Below are positions 56,895-64,000 of a stretch of 64,000 nt of DNA, piece after piece. The first letter of the stretch is position 1. Every line of letters starts with the position of its first letter. Where the stretch lies: assembly GCF_905171765.1 (NCBI RefSeq), contig NC_053392.1, positions 36,092,956-36,156,955 of the forward strand, read 5' to 3'. Both the position numbers and the translations under genes were made by a program. Under the pieces are notes generated by a model. That model saw nothing but the letters and a program-made list of their open reading frames with translations, searched no databases and had not been told where the DNA came from. Source of the stretch: Bufo bufo. Lineage: Eukaryota; Chordata; Amphibia; Anura; Bufonidae.

Positions 56895-59114
56895 TCATAA
56901 AAAGGAACTCAATTCATAATCTCGATTGAGACCTTTTGGTTCCAAAGTCTGCAAGGTGTGGATCCAAAAGCTTTCTCGTTTTTTAAGCATTAATAACCTG
57001 TTGCCACCTCTACGTGGTTGCTGTACCTGTTCAATAATTTGAAATCTTAATTGTGATATATTATGAGAACATCTGTCAAAATGAAAGGGAATAGGTAATA
57101 GCAAATTTTTCTTCCGTATACTGGACTTGTGGTTACTGAACCTATCTTTCATTTTGACAGATGTCTCCCCAACATATATCAAACCACAGGGGCATTTTAG
57201 CAGGTATACTACATAGTTGCTGTCACAAGTAAAAAATCCCTTGACCGGGAATTTTTTACCTGTGTGCGGATGGGAAAAAGTTTCACCTTTAATCACTGCT
57301 GAGCAGTGAACACAGTGCAGACAAGGGAAGGTGCCCTTTTTAGGAGTAGAAAGAAAAAGTTGACGTGACATCTTACTGCCACCTATATCAGCTTTAACAA
57401 TTATATCTCTGATATTTCTGGTTCTTTTATAGCAAATCATAGGCACATCTCTGAATTCAACAACATCAGGGTAAGCCGCACGCACAATCCCCCAATGTTT
57501 ATTGATCACATGTCGGAATTTGTTAATCCACGGATGGTACTTAACAATAAACGGTAATCGTCTATTATCAATACAAGATCTTTTTTTGTTGTCAGCCTCA
57601 CCACTACATTTCTTAATTTCACAATCTAACAGAGGTTTCGGGTAGCCCCTAAAAGAAAACTTATCTGCCATCTCTTTTAGTCTCGTTGTTCTCACTGTTT
57701 CATCTGACACAATTCTTTCTACACGTCTAAATTGTGAGAGGGGCAGAGATTTTTTTACCGATGGTGAATGATTGCTAGAATAATGAAGCAGACTATTTTT
57801 GTCAGTTTTTTTTATATATAAATCCGTCTGTATTGAATTATCAGGGCCTTTTATTACCCAAGTATCCAAGAAATTTATCTTGTTTGGATCACTTTGAACC
57901 GTGAATGTTAATTCAGGCCATACATTATTCAGATGTTTAGTAAATAAGTCCAGGGACTCGATGCCGCCCCGCCATATGCAAAAAATATCGTCTATGAATC
58001 GACGCCAAAAAATGCAAAATTGTGTATATAATGGATTATTGTATACAAAATGTTGTTCAAACCAAGCCATATAGCTATTTGCATATGGCGGTGCGGCATG
58101 CGAGCCCATCGCGGTCCCCCGTTTCTGCTTGAAGAATGTGTCCTGGAATAAAAAATAGTTTTCCTCTAGAACTAGTTTTAATAATTGAAGAAAAAAATCT
58201 TTTTCTTGTGCATTGTAGCTTGAAAACTCCAGGACCCATTCCACAGCAGCAAGGCCTTTCACGTGTTCTATAGATGTATACAGGCTGCATACATCATAAG
58301 TAACAAAAAGGTCTCCTGTCTCTAAATGTACATTCCGAATATCAGACAAAAAATGAGTGGTATCTAATAAAAAAGAGGGAGTTTTCTTAATCAGTGGAGT
58401 CAACACTTTTTCAAGAAGCATCGCAGGTGCAGACAATATAGAGTCATTAGAGGCTACAATCGGCCGACCAGGGGGGGCTGTCAAACATTTATGAATTTTA
58501 GGTAACATATATAAAACAGGGGTTACCGGATATTGATTAATTAAGAATTGGCACAGTTTGTCATCTATTAATCCTTTATCTTTATGTATATTTACAACCT
58601 CGGCTAGTTTACGCTTAATGTCAAAAACCGGATCCCTGTCTAATGGATAATATGTGTCACGATCTGATAGTTGTGATAAAATTTCGGAAACATAATATTC
58701 CCTGTCTAGCATCACCAGTGAACCCCCTTTGTCTGCGGGTTTAAATATAACCGATTTGTCATCCAATATCGTGTATAATGCATGTCTTTCTTCCTTAGTT
58801 AAGTTCTGTGTAACAGCCCAACCCTCATGTTGAAAATCAGAGATGATTGCACTAAAATCCCTCTGCACCAAGGATATGTAGGTCTCAGCAGGATGATGTA
58901 TTTTTGGAGGCTGGAAATTACTCTTCAATCTTAAACCAAATTGGTTCAAATTTAAGCCATGATGTATAGGTGTAGTCAATGTAGAGACCGACACATCCTT
59001 GGTTGCAAAATGTGCTTTTAAACGTATACTCCTAAAAAAGCGGCGACAATCCATATCAAATTGGAAACTATCGAAAACTTCAGTAGGACTAAAAGAGAGA
59101 CCTTTCTGTAACAA
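56895..59114 (-). CDS. PLE polyprotein: reverse transcriptase plus GIY-YIG endonuclease
   Basis: An uninterrupted frame of 739 codons (residue numbers from 59114, a TTG; the frame is open back to about 59180, and the true start, or a frameshift from ORF1, lies there). RT blocks: FKPADKGG (125-132), PVLYMLPKIHK (199-209), GRPIVAS (216-222), FVTYDVCSLYTSI (270-282, motif A Asp), KRGTAMGSHAAPPYAN (331-346, motif B), WRRFIDDIFCIW (370-381, motif C with two Asp) and NKINFLDTWV (411-420). A Cys/His cluster (CLHCVHC, 598-604; H615, H617) precedes the GIY-YIG nuclease: YVVYLLKCPCGLIYVGET (634-651), Arg658, His662 and Glu714 in RESFWIHTL. The enzyme would nick the target and prime cDNA synthesis there. 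No inactivating change visible. Confidence 0.93.
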   Translation of the reverse strand: MLQKGLSFSPTEVFDSFQFDMDCRRFFRSIRLKAHFATKDVSVSTLTTPIHHGLNLNQFGLRLKSNFQPPKIHHPAETYISLVQRDFSAIISDFQHEGWAVTQNLTKEERHALYTILDDKSVIFKPADKGGSLVMLDREYYVSEILSQLSDRDTYYPLDRDPVFDIKRKLAEVVNIHKDKGLIDDKLCQFLINQYPVTPVLYMLPKIHKCLTAPPGRPIVASNDSILSAPAMLLEKVLTPLIKKTPSFLLDTTHFLSDIRNVHLETGDLFVTYDVCSLYTSIEHVKGLAAVEWVLEFSSYNAQEKDFFLQLLKLVLEENYFLFQDTFFKQKRGTAMGSHAAPPYANSYMAWFEQHFVYNNPLYTQFCIFWRRFIDDIFCIWRGGIESLDLFTKHLNNVWPELTFTVQSDPNKINFLDTWVIKGPDNSIQTDLYIKKTDKNSLLHYSSNHSPSVKKSLPLSQFRRVERIVSDETVRTTRLKEMADKFSFRGYPKPLLDCEIKKCSGEADNKKRSCIDNRRLPFIVKYHPWINKFRHVINKHWGIVRAAYPDVVEFRDVPMICYKRTRNIRDIIVKADIGGSKMSRQLFLSTPKKGTFPCLHCVHCSAVIKGETFSHPHTGKKFPVKGFFTCDSNYVVYLLKCPCGLIYVGETSVKMKDRFSNHKSSIRKKNLLLPIPFHFDRCSHNISQLRFQIIEQVQQPRRGGNRLLMLKKRESFWIHTLQTLEPKGLNRDYELSSFL

Positions 59115-59158
59115 TTGTAACTGTATAGGAGTTAAATTTTTAGATGATATATTGTATA

Positions 59159-59899
59159 TTAAAGTCTCATTTGTACCTGGGACCTTGTTGCCATTGGTAC
59201 TTGCTGCTCTCCTGTAATGGCGTCCTGCTCTCCTGGTGTTTTTCCTCTTCGGCGTCTTTGCCCTAAAAAAGAGGCCGATGGACGTGGATTAGTACTGTAA
59301 TCGCTGCCGAATCCAGATGATTGGGACCCTCCACGGCGTACAAAACGACGAGTTAATGGAGTCGCGGTACCTATTGAGTCTTGCCATTTATATACTCTAT
59401 TGTTTTGATAGTCCTCCAAATCTCTAGTATATTTCTTACGTTTGGTGGCCTCAATGTCCTTTTGTAGATCACAGCAATTTTTTTCAATTTTTTGTTTCAA
59501 AGATGTAAGGTCCTCAAATGTCAGAGAGTCTTGTAATTGTTGCTCAATAGCACAGATCTGGGTTTTAATTTCCACAATCGAGGTATTCAGATGTTCAATG
59601 GTTAATACCATCAAATCATACGAACATTTATTTAATATATTCGCAAACTGTGTGCAATATTGTAAGTTGTCACAGAAAAAGGTAGGTCTTAGATTTACCC
59701 TTAACCCTCGCGGGATCCTGAGGTGTCTGCAGTATTCGGCTAATGTAGCTGCATGCAGCTCCCACGCTACCAGCTTCCTCGATTCCTTCTCCCACTCCTT
59801 ACTGCGTGTTTCAGTAGGCGGCGTCTTCAGGAACTCCGTACTGGTGGTGACCTCAGACACAATCTCTCGTGCTCTCTCCTCGCTGTATGCAAACGACAT
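59159..59899 (-). CDS. PLE ORF1, coiled-coil protein of unknown role
   Basis: 246 residues starting MSFAYSEERAREIVSEVTTS; the frame is open further upstream, but that extension is read through the 5' hairpin, so I choose Met at 59899. The middle (about 105-165) is a heptad-like coiled coil (VEIKTQICAIEQQLQDSLTF, then LKQKIEKNCCDLQKDIEATK); the C-terminus is basic and Gly/Ser-rich (RRFVRRGGSQSSGFGS, GQRRRRGKTPGEQ), suggesting RNA binding. It ends TAA at 59159-59161 while the RT frame, shifted by -1, is already open. An accessory ORF1 with a coiled coil is known from some PLEs and many LINEs, where it chaperones the RNA. Role here is inferred. Confidence 0.75.
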   Translation of the reverse strand: MSFAYSEERAREIVSEVTTSTEFLKTPPTETRSKEWEKESRKLVAWELHAATLAEYCRHLRIPRGLRVNLRPTFFCDNLQYCTQFANILNKCSYDLMVLTIEHLNTSIVEIKTQICAIEQQLQDSLTFEDLTSLKQKIEKNCCDLQKDIEATKRKKYTRDLEDYQNNRVYKWQDSIGTATPLTRRFVRRGGSQSSGFGSDYSTNPRPSASFLGQRRRRGKTPGEQDAITGEQQVPMATRSQVQMRL

Positions 59900-59952
59900 G
59901 GTAAGTCGTAATCCTTGTATGAAGGTGCTCGCACTGTGATTCAAATAGATAC

Positions 59953-60053
59953 AAACAGTGGGAAACAGTCGGCACTCCTCTCTTGTATCGTGGTGCTCTC
60001 TTGTATCGAGCACCACGATACAAGAGAGGAGTGCCGACTGTTTCCCACTGTTT
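59953..60053. repeat. 46-bp-arm perfect hairpin at the PLE 5' end
   Basis: The left arm 59953-59998 and right arm 60008-60053 are exact complements around the loop TCTTGTATC. The right arm abuts the target duplication, so the hairpin is the very terminus of the element. Inverted terminal pieces are typical of PLE integration. Confidence 0.95.
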
Positions 60054-60066
60054 ATAACCATGTATA
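60054..60066. other. Target-site duplication of the PLE, right copy
   Basis: ATAACCATGTATA, identical to 56342-56354. Confidence 0.92.
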
Positions 60067-60418
60067 AGGGAAAATAATGCAATCTACAGAACACCGATCC
60101 CAAACCCAAACTTCTGTGAAGAAGTTCGGGTTTGGGTACCAAACATGCCGATTTTTCTCACGCGCGTGCAAAACGCATTACAATGTTTTGCACTCGGGCG
60201 GAAAAATCGCGCATTTTCCCGCAACGCACCCGCATCTTATCCGGGCAAAAAACATGACGCCCGTGTGAAAAAGGCCTAAGAAACCAAACAATGCAAGCAT
60301 AGTTAGGAAATGTTCCCTATTATTTTTTGAGTTTGTGTTGTATATTCACATCTTAATTTGAAATAATTCTGAAATTAGTTTGATCTTTATTTGAATTTCT
60401 AAATATTTTTTGAATATA

Positions 60419-61467
60419 CACTCACCTAGATAATTATTAGGAACACCTGTTCTATTTCTCATTAATGCAATTATCTAGTCAACCAATCACATGGCAGTTG
60501 CTTCAATGCATTTAGGGGGGTGGTCCTGGTCAAGACAATCTCCTGAACTCCAAACTGAATGTCAGAATGGGAAAGAAAGGTGATTTAAGCCATTTTGAGC
60601 GTGGCATGGTTGTTGGTGCCAGACGGGCCGGTCTGAGTATTTCACAATCTGCTCAGTTACTGGGATTTTCACGCACAACCATTTCTAGGGTTTACAAAGA
60701 ATGGTGTGAAAATGGAAAAACATCCAGTATGCGGCAGTCCTGTGGGCGAAAAAGCCTTGTGGATGCTAGAGGTCAGAGGAGAATGGGCCGACTGATTCAA
60801 GCTGATAGAAGAGCAACGTTGACTGAAATAACCACTCGTTACAACCGAGGTATGCAGCAAAGCATTTGTGAAGCAACAACATGCACAACCTTGAGGCGGA
60901 TGGGCTACAACAGCAGAAGACCCCACCGGGTACCACTCATCTCCACTACAAATAGGAAAAAGAGGCTAAAATTTGCACAAGCTCACAAAATTGAACTGTT
61001 GAAGACTGGAAAAATGTTGCCTGGTCTGATGAGTCTCGATTTCTGTTGAGACATTCAAATGGTAGAGTCCGAATTTGGCGTAAACAGAATGAGAACATGT
61101 ATCCATCCTCTGATGGCTACTTCCAGCAGGATAATGCACCATGTCACAAAGCTCGAATCATGTCAAATTGGTTTCTTGAACATGACAATGAGTTAACTGT
61201 ACTAAAATGGCCCCCACAGTCACCAGATCTCAACCCAATAGAGCATCTTTGGGATGTGGTGGAACGGGAGCTTCGTGCCCTGGATGTGCATCCCTCAAAT
61301 CTCCAACAACTGCAAGATGCTATCCTATCAATAAGGGCCAACATTTCTAAAGAATGCTATCAGCACCTTGTTGAATCAATGCCACGTAGAATTAAGACAG
61401 TTCTGAAGGCAAAAGGGAGTCCAACACCGTATTAGTATGGTGTTCCTAATAATTCTTTAGGTGAGTG
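60419..61467 (+). mobile_element. Tc1-like transposon, second family, internally deleted (1049 bp)
   Basis: Ends CACTCACCTAGATAATTATT (left) and AATAATTCTTTAGGTGAGTG (right) are inverted repeats with TA on both sides. The right flank is a (TA)n microsatellite. The short terminal repeats distinguish it from the Tc1 copies at 53 and 62 kb. Confidence 0.9.
60567..61435 (+). pseudogene. Tc1-like transposase with a frameshift and an internal deletion
   Basis: It starts MGKKGDLSHFERGMVVGARR (60567), with an N-terminal helix-turn-helix (LSISQSAQLLGFSRTTISRV) and a GRK hook. A one-base frameshift near 60985 separates it from NVAWSDESRFLLRHSNGRVR (first Asp; in another frame). At about 61100 the protein jumps from RKQNENM to YPSSDGYFQQDNAPCHKAR (second Asp), losing the usual 50-60 residues between the Asp blocks. 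The Glu block SPDLNPIEHLWDVVEREL and C-terminus to 61435 are present. Inactive. Confidence 0.88.
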
Positions 61468-61501
<34 letters not shown>

Positions 61502-61791
61502 GATGTATATAGATAGACAGATAGAGATTTATATCTATAAGCAAAAAAAGAACAGCAGCACAATCACAAAGGTAGACTGGGTGCAATCTCTCAGGGGCCA
61601 CAGACACAGGGTCCACTATAAGGTCCAAAATCAGAAAAACGAGGCTGGACTCCAAAAGACGGTGAATAGGATGTTGGACCCAATTTATTCCTGAGCAACG
61701 CTTCAGCCCAGCACAATGATGCCTTTCTTTTATATATATGTATATACAGTATATGTGTATATGTGTGTGTGTGTATATATATATATATATA
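61468..61791. repeat. (TA)n/(CA)n microsatellites around a small PLE-like scrap
   Basis: (TA)n(CA)n at 61468-61501 and (TA)n(TG)n at 61733-61791. Between them AACAGCAGCACAATCAC and ACCCAATTTATTCCTGAGC resemble the outer ends of PLE terminal repeats, but too little remains to be sure. Confidence 0.6.
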
Positions 61792-62730
61792 CAGTATAGA
61801 CCAAAAGTTTTTACACACCTTCTCATCCAAAGAGTTTTCTTTATTTTGATGACTATGAAGGCATCAAAACTATGAATTAACACATGTGGAATTATATACA
61901 TAACAAACAAGTGTGAAACAACTGAAAATATGTCATATTCTAGGTTCTTCAAAGTAGCCACCTTTTGCTTTGATTACTGCTTTGCACACTCTTGGCATTC
62001 TCTTGATGAGCTTCAAGAGGTAGTCACCTGAAATGGACTTCAAACAGTCTTGAAAGAGTTCCCAGAGATGCTTAGCACTTGTTGGCCCTGTTGCCTTCAC
62101 TCTGCAGTCCAGCTCACCCCAAACCATCTCGATTGGGTTCAGTTCCGGTGACTGTGGAGGCCAGGTCATCTGGCGCAGCACCCCATCACTCTCCTTCATG
62201 GTCAAATAGCCCTTACTTTCAAAGTTTTCCCAATTTTTCGGCTGACTGACTGACCTTCATTTCTTAAAGTAATGATGGCCACTCGTTTTTCTTTACTTAG
62301 CTGCTTTTTTCTTGCCATATTACAAATTCTAACAGTCTATTCAGTAGGACTATCAGCTGTGTATCCACCTGACTTCTCCTCAACGCAACTGATGGTCCCA
62401 ACCCCATTTATAAGGCAAGAAATCCCACTTATTAAACCTGACAGGGCACACCTGTGAAGTGAAAACCATTTCAGGGGACTACCTCTTGAAGCTCATCAAG
62501 AGAATGCCAAGAGTGTGCAAAGCAGTAATCAAAGCAAAAGGTGGCTACTTTGAAGAACCTAGAATATGACATATTTTCAGTTGTTTCACACTTGTTTGTT
62601 ATGTAGATATTTCCACATGTGTTAATTCATAGTTTTGATGCCTTCAGTGTGAATCTACAATTTTCATAGTCATGAAAATAAAGAAAACTCTTTGAATGAG
62701 AAGGTGTGTCCAAACTTTTGGTCTGTACTG
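61792..62730 (-). mobile_element. Tc1-like transposon, third family, internally deleted (939 bp)
   Basis: Very long inverted terminal repeats: 61792-62030 (CAGTATAGACCAAAAGTTTT at the outer end) and about 62460-62730 (ending TTTTGGTCTGTACTG), with flanking TA. Between them the ends of a transposase remain. The same terminal block occurs as a fragment at 31250-31548. Confidence 0.92.
61945..62320 (-). pseudogene. Tc1-like transposase, N- and C-terminal pieces only
   Basis: On the minus strand the N-terminal piece starts at about 62320 (MARKKQLSKEKRVAIITLRN) and is joined near 62217 to the C-terminal piece beginning MTMKESDGVLRQMTWPPQSP (62205), which has the Glu block SPELNPIEMVWGELDCRVKA and ends KAKGGYFEEPRI (about 61945). 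Both catalytic Asp blocks are missing, so roughly 800 bp have been lost. Confidence 0.88.
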
Positions 62731-62739
62731 TATATATAT

Positions 62740-62878
62740 AATAAAAATTAAAATAGAGCAGCACTCCGGTATGGTGAAAAAAGAAAACTGTTTATTCACC
62801 CAGTGGTCACCACTGGGTGAATAAACAGTTTTCTTTTTTCACCATACCGGAGTGCTGCTGTATTTTCATTTTTATTAT
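62740..62878. repeat. Near-perfect palindrome (~69-bp arms)
   Basis: The arms meet at CCCAGTGGTCACCACTGGG near 62800-62818 and extend outward through CAGCACTCCGGTATGGTG / CACCATACCGGAGTGCTG to AT-rich ends, with two or so mismatches. The GTTTATTCACCC and GGAGTGCTGCTG blocks are like PLE terminal-repeat ends, suggesting an inverted PLE-tail junction. Confidence 0.9.
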
Positions 62879-62947
62879 CCTGGGACGCTTTTCCTATTGG
62901 AGCTTGCACCCAATTTTCAAATCAAAAGGTTGGTGCTGCCATTCATT

Positions 62948-62950
62948 GTG

Positions 62951-63019
<69 letters not shown>
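62948..63019. repeat. (TG)n(TA)n microsatellite
   Basis: A TGTGTGTG run followed by about 30 TA units. It generates apparent Ile/Tyr repeat frames on both strands. Confidence 0.95.
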
Positions 63020-63022
<3 letters not shown>

Positions 63023-63509
63023 GAGATAGTGAGACAGTGACAGGTCTCACGCAGGGTAGAGGCAAGGAAGGGGTGGATAGTTCGGTCCACACCCCTATTC
63101 CACCACAGGCGAGACCAGCTGGAGGTACTCAGGCTGGCATAAAGCACCTCCCAGGGTGTCAGAAAAGGGGGGAGTATGTTACCTGTGGACAGAGGCCTGG
63201 AGGCTCTGTCAGTGTGGTCCAAGCCAGAAGGGGTGAGAGACCACGATTCCTTGAGAGACACTAGACTAGAGACAGTGGGCATACTGTGCTCTGTACAGCC
63301 AGGAGGCTGTGGGACATTGGCTCAGAAAGCCGCATGTGTTCACAGGGTATGAACAGGGACTTGGGTGAGTCAGGGATCTGTTTGCTTAGTTAGAGCCCAG
63401 CGTTTATTATTGTTTATGTTTATGCGGATGTGCCGCAATAAAGCACCGTGTTTGGATCTTAAACTTGGTGTCCTGAAGATTTCTGTACGAGGCTAGAGTG
63501 TGTACCACA
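63020..63509 (+). mobile_element. Putative 5' LTR (490 bp)
   Basis: It starts TGTGAGATAGTGAG after the microsatellite and ends GTGTACCACA, giving TGTG/CACA ends. AATAAA at 63437-63442 is placed as an LTR polyadenylation signal and is followed by a GT-rich stretch. No second LTR is in the window and no clear tRNA primer site could be matched after 63509, so the right end is approximate. Confidence 0.6.
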
Positions 63510-63519
63510 CGTACCAGAA

Positions 63520-64000
63520 GTGGATATGCAGTCTCCACAATGTTTGTTGGTTACTAAGGAAGTGTCCCAGGTGGGGATTAGCTCATCGGTGCCCCTAGAA
63601 GCCAGAGTTAATAATGACATGAGCGGTGTAGGTGACGTATGTGCTGTGACCGATAGCAACTCAGAGAGTAAGGCTACCATGTCAAGGTCCTGCAAAACAA
63701 AGGTGGTTACTAGTAGCGACCAGACAGTTATTTCTGATGAGATGAGAATTAAGTCAGGTGACGTCAGCCTAGTGTCTGAGGCCCATATCCAGGCAGTTGT
63801 AGATGACCTGACACGACAGTACAGCTGCAAACAGGAGGAAGATCTCTCTCCTCACGCTCCCTAGAAACGTTAGAGAAGGGACTAGCTGTCTTCAAAGAGC
63901 AACTGAAGAAGGCGTCAGAAAAGACAAAGGAGGAGAGCCAGAAAGAGAATGGTGATACTCCTACATCTGCTGCAGCAGAGCCGAGCGAGGAGCATCTGGA
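63520..64000 (+). pseudogene. gag-like start of an LTR retrotransposon, truncated by window end
   Basis: A frame begins MDMQSPQCLLVTKEVSQVGI ten bases after the putative LTR. It is Ser/Val/Glu-rich and hits TAG at about 63862. A second frame, open across 63845-64000, reads LEKGLAVFKEQLKKASEKTK with a coiled-coil look, as expected for a gag N-terminal part; a one-base shift near 63845 would join them. No nucleocapsid or protease is reached. The family is unknown. Confidence 0.5.

Larger units (their letters stand above)
56355..60053 (-). mobile_element. Full-length Penelope-like element (3.7 kb)
   Basis: Flanked by 13-bp direct repeats ATAACCATGTATA and inserted in a MITE. On the minus strand it carries a 46-bp-arm hairpin at its 5' end, ORF1 (59899-59159), an RT/GIY-YIG ORF (about 59180-56895) and a 3' region with a GGCTC..GAGCC-GAAA structure. 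The RT and GIY-YIG order, with a Cys/His cluster before the endonuclease, fits the Neptune type of PLE; the exact clade is not resolved. Confidence 0.9.
55604..60276. mobile_element. PIF/Harbinger-like MITE, split by a PLE insertion
   Basis: The left end is GGCCCCTTTCACACGGGCG and the right end is CGCCCGTGTGAAAAAGGCC: inverted repeats flanked by TAA on both sides (55601-55603 and 60277-60279), the 3-bp duplication of PIF/Harbinger elements. Without the 3.7-kb PLE it would be about 960 bp. No coding capacity of its own. Confidence 0.85.

Noticed and set aside
59900..60142. 81-residue N-terminal extension of PLE ORF1
   Set aside because: It would be translated through the terminal hairpin and across the target duplication into the MITE.
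61792..62730. Complete Tc1 transposase gene
   Set aside because: Both catalytic Asp blocks are deleted.
62817..63040. Ile/Tyr repeat protein
   Set aside because: Read through a (TA)n microsatellite.

Overview
The window looks like repeat-dense intergenic DNA from an anuran amphibian, probably a large-genome neobatrachian frog; the species cannot be fixed from sequence alone. The evidence is two single-exon olfactory receptor genes of the tetrapod type in a background of ZBED-type hAT elements with frog-style GTTGAGCGAAC/GATGAGCGAA ends, Penelope-like elements (PLEs), Tc1/mariner elements with long inverted repeats, Ty3/Gypsy fragments and a Tx1/L1-like LINE. I see no bacterial, operon, CRISPR, tRNA or rRNA features. 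Apart from the two receptors, every coding stretch I could support belongs to a mobile element.

Layout. 1-9.1 kb: two hAT copies in opposite orientation around a palindromic core that holds about 17 copies of a 100-bp satellite between two convergent hAT promoters. 9.2-10.5 kb: a PLE remnant with a terminal repeat, a hammerhead-like ribozyme and a reverse transcriptase (RT) piece with a 202-bp tandem duplication. 11-15.3 kb: hAT scraps and a decayed LINE cut by two MITEs. 15.7-20.3 kb: a dispersed repeat, a second PLE terminal repeat with a hammerhead on the minus strand, a decayed hAT and a perfect hairpin. 20.3-23 kb: mostly unassigned, with one CT/TA/GA microsatellite palindrome and one hAT MITE. 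23.3-24.3 kb: intact olfactory receptor 1. 24.3-31 kb: mostly unassigned, with a polypurine tract and a solo LTR nested in a Tc1 fossil. 31-38.4 kb: Tc1, Gypsy and hAT fragments, including a broken hAT transposase. 39.9-43.2 kb: a hAT copy with promoter, leader repeats and transposase, cut off at a junction. 43.2-51.8 kb: four head-to-tail copies of a 2.2-kb unit, almost identical, which ends inside the 3' end of olfactory receptor 2 (51.8-52.7 kb). 53-54.6 kb: a nearly intact Tc1 with one stop codon. 55.6-60.3 kb: a TAA-flanked MITE containing a full-length PLE with 13-bp target-site duplications, an uninterrupted RT/GIY-YIG frame and an upstream ORF1. 60.4-62.7 kb: two internally deleted Tc1 elements. 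63-64 kb: a putative 5' LTR and the start of a gag-like frame.

No multi-gene pathway is present. The most interesting material is structural: the convergent-promoter satellite palindrome, the young tandem array that captured the receptor 3' end, the possibly competent PLE, and hammerhead-like ribozymes in the PLE terminal repeats. Mobile-element boundaries were read from terminal repeats and target duplications where stated; other boundaries are approximate.
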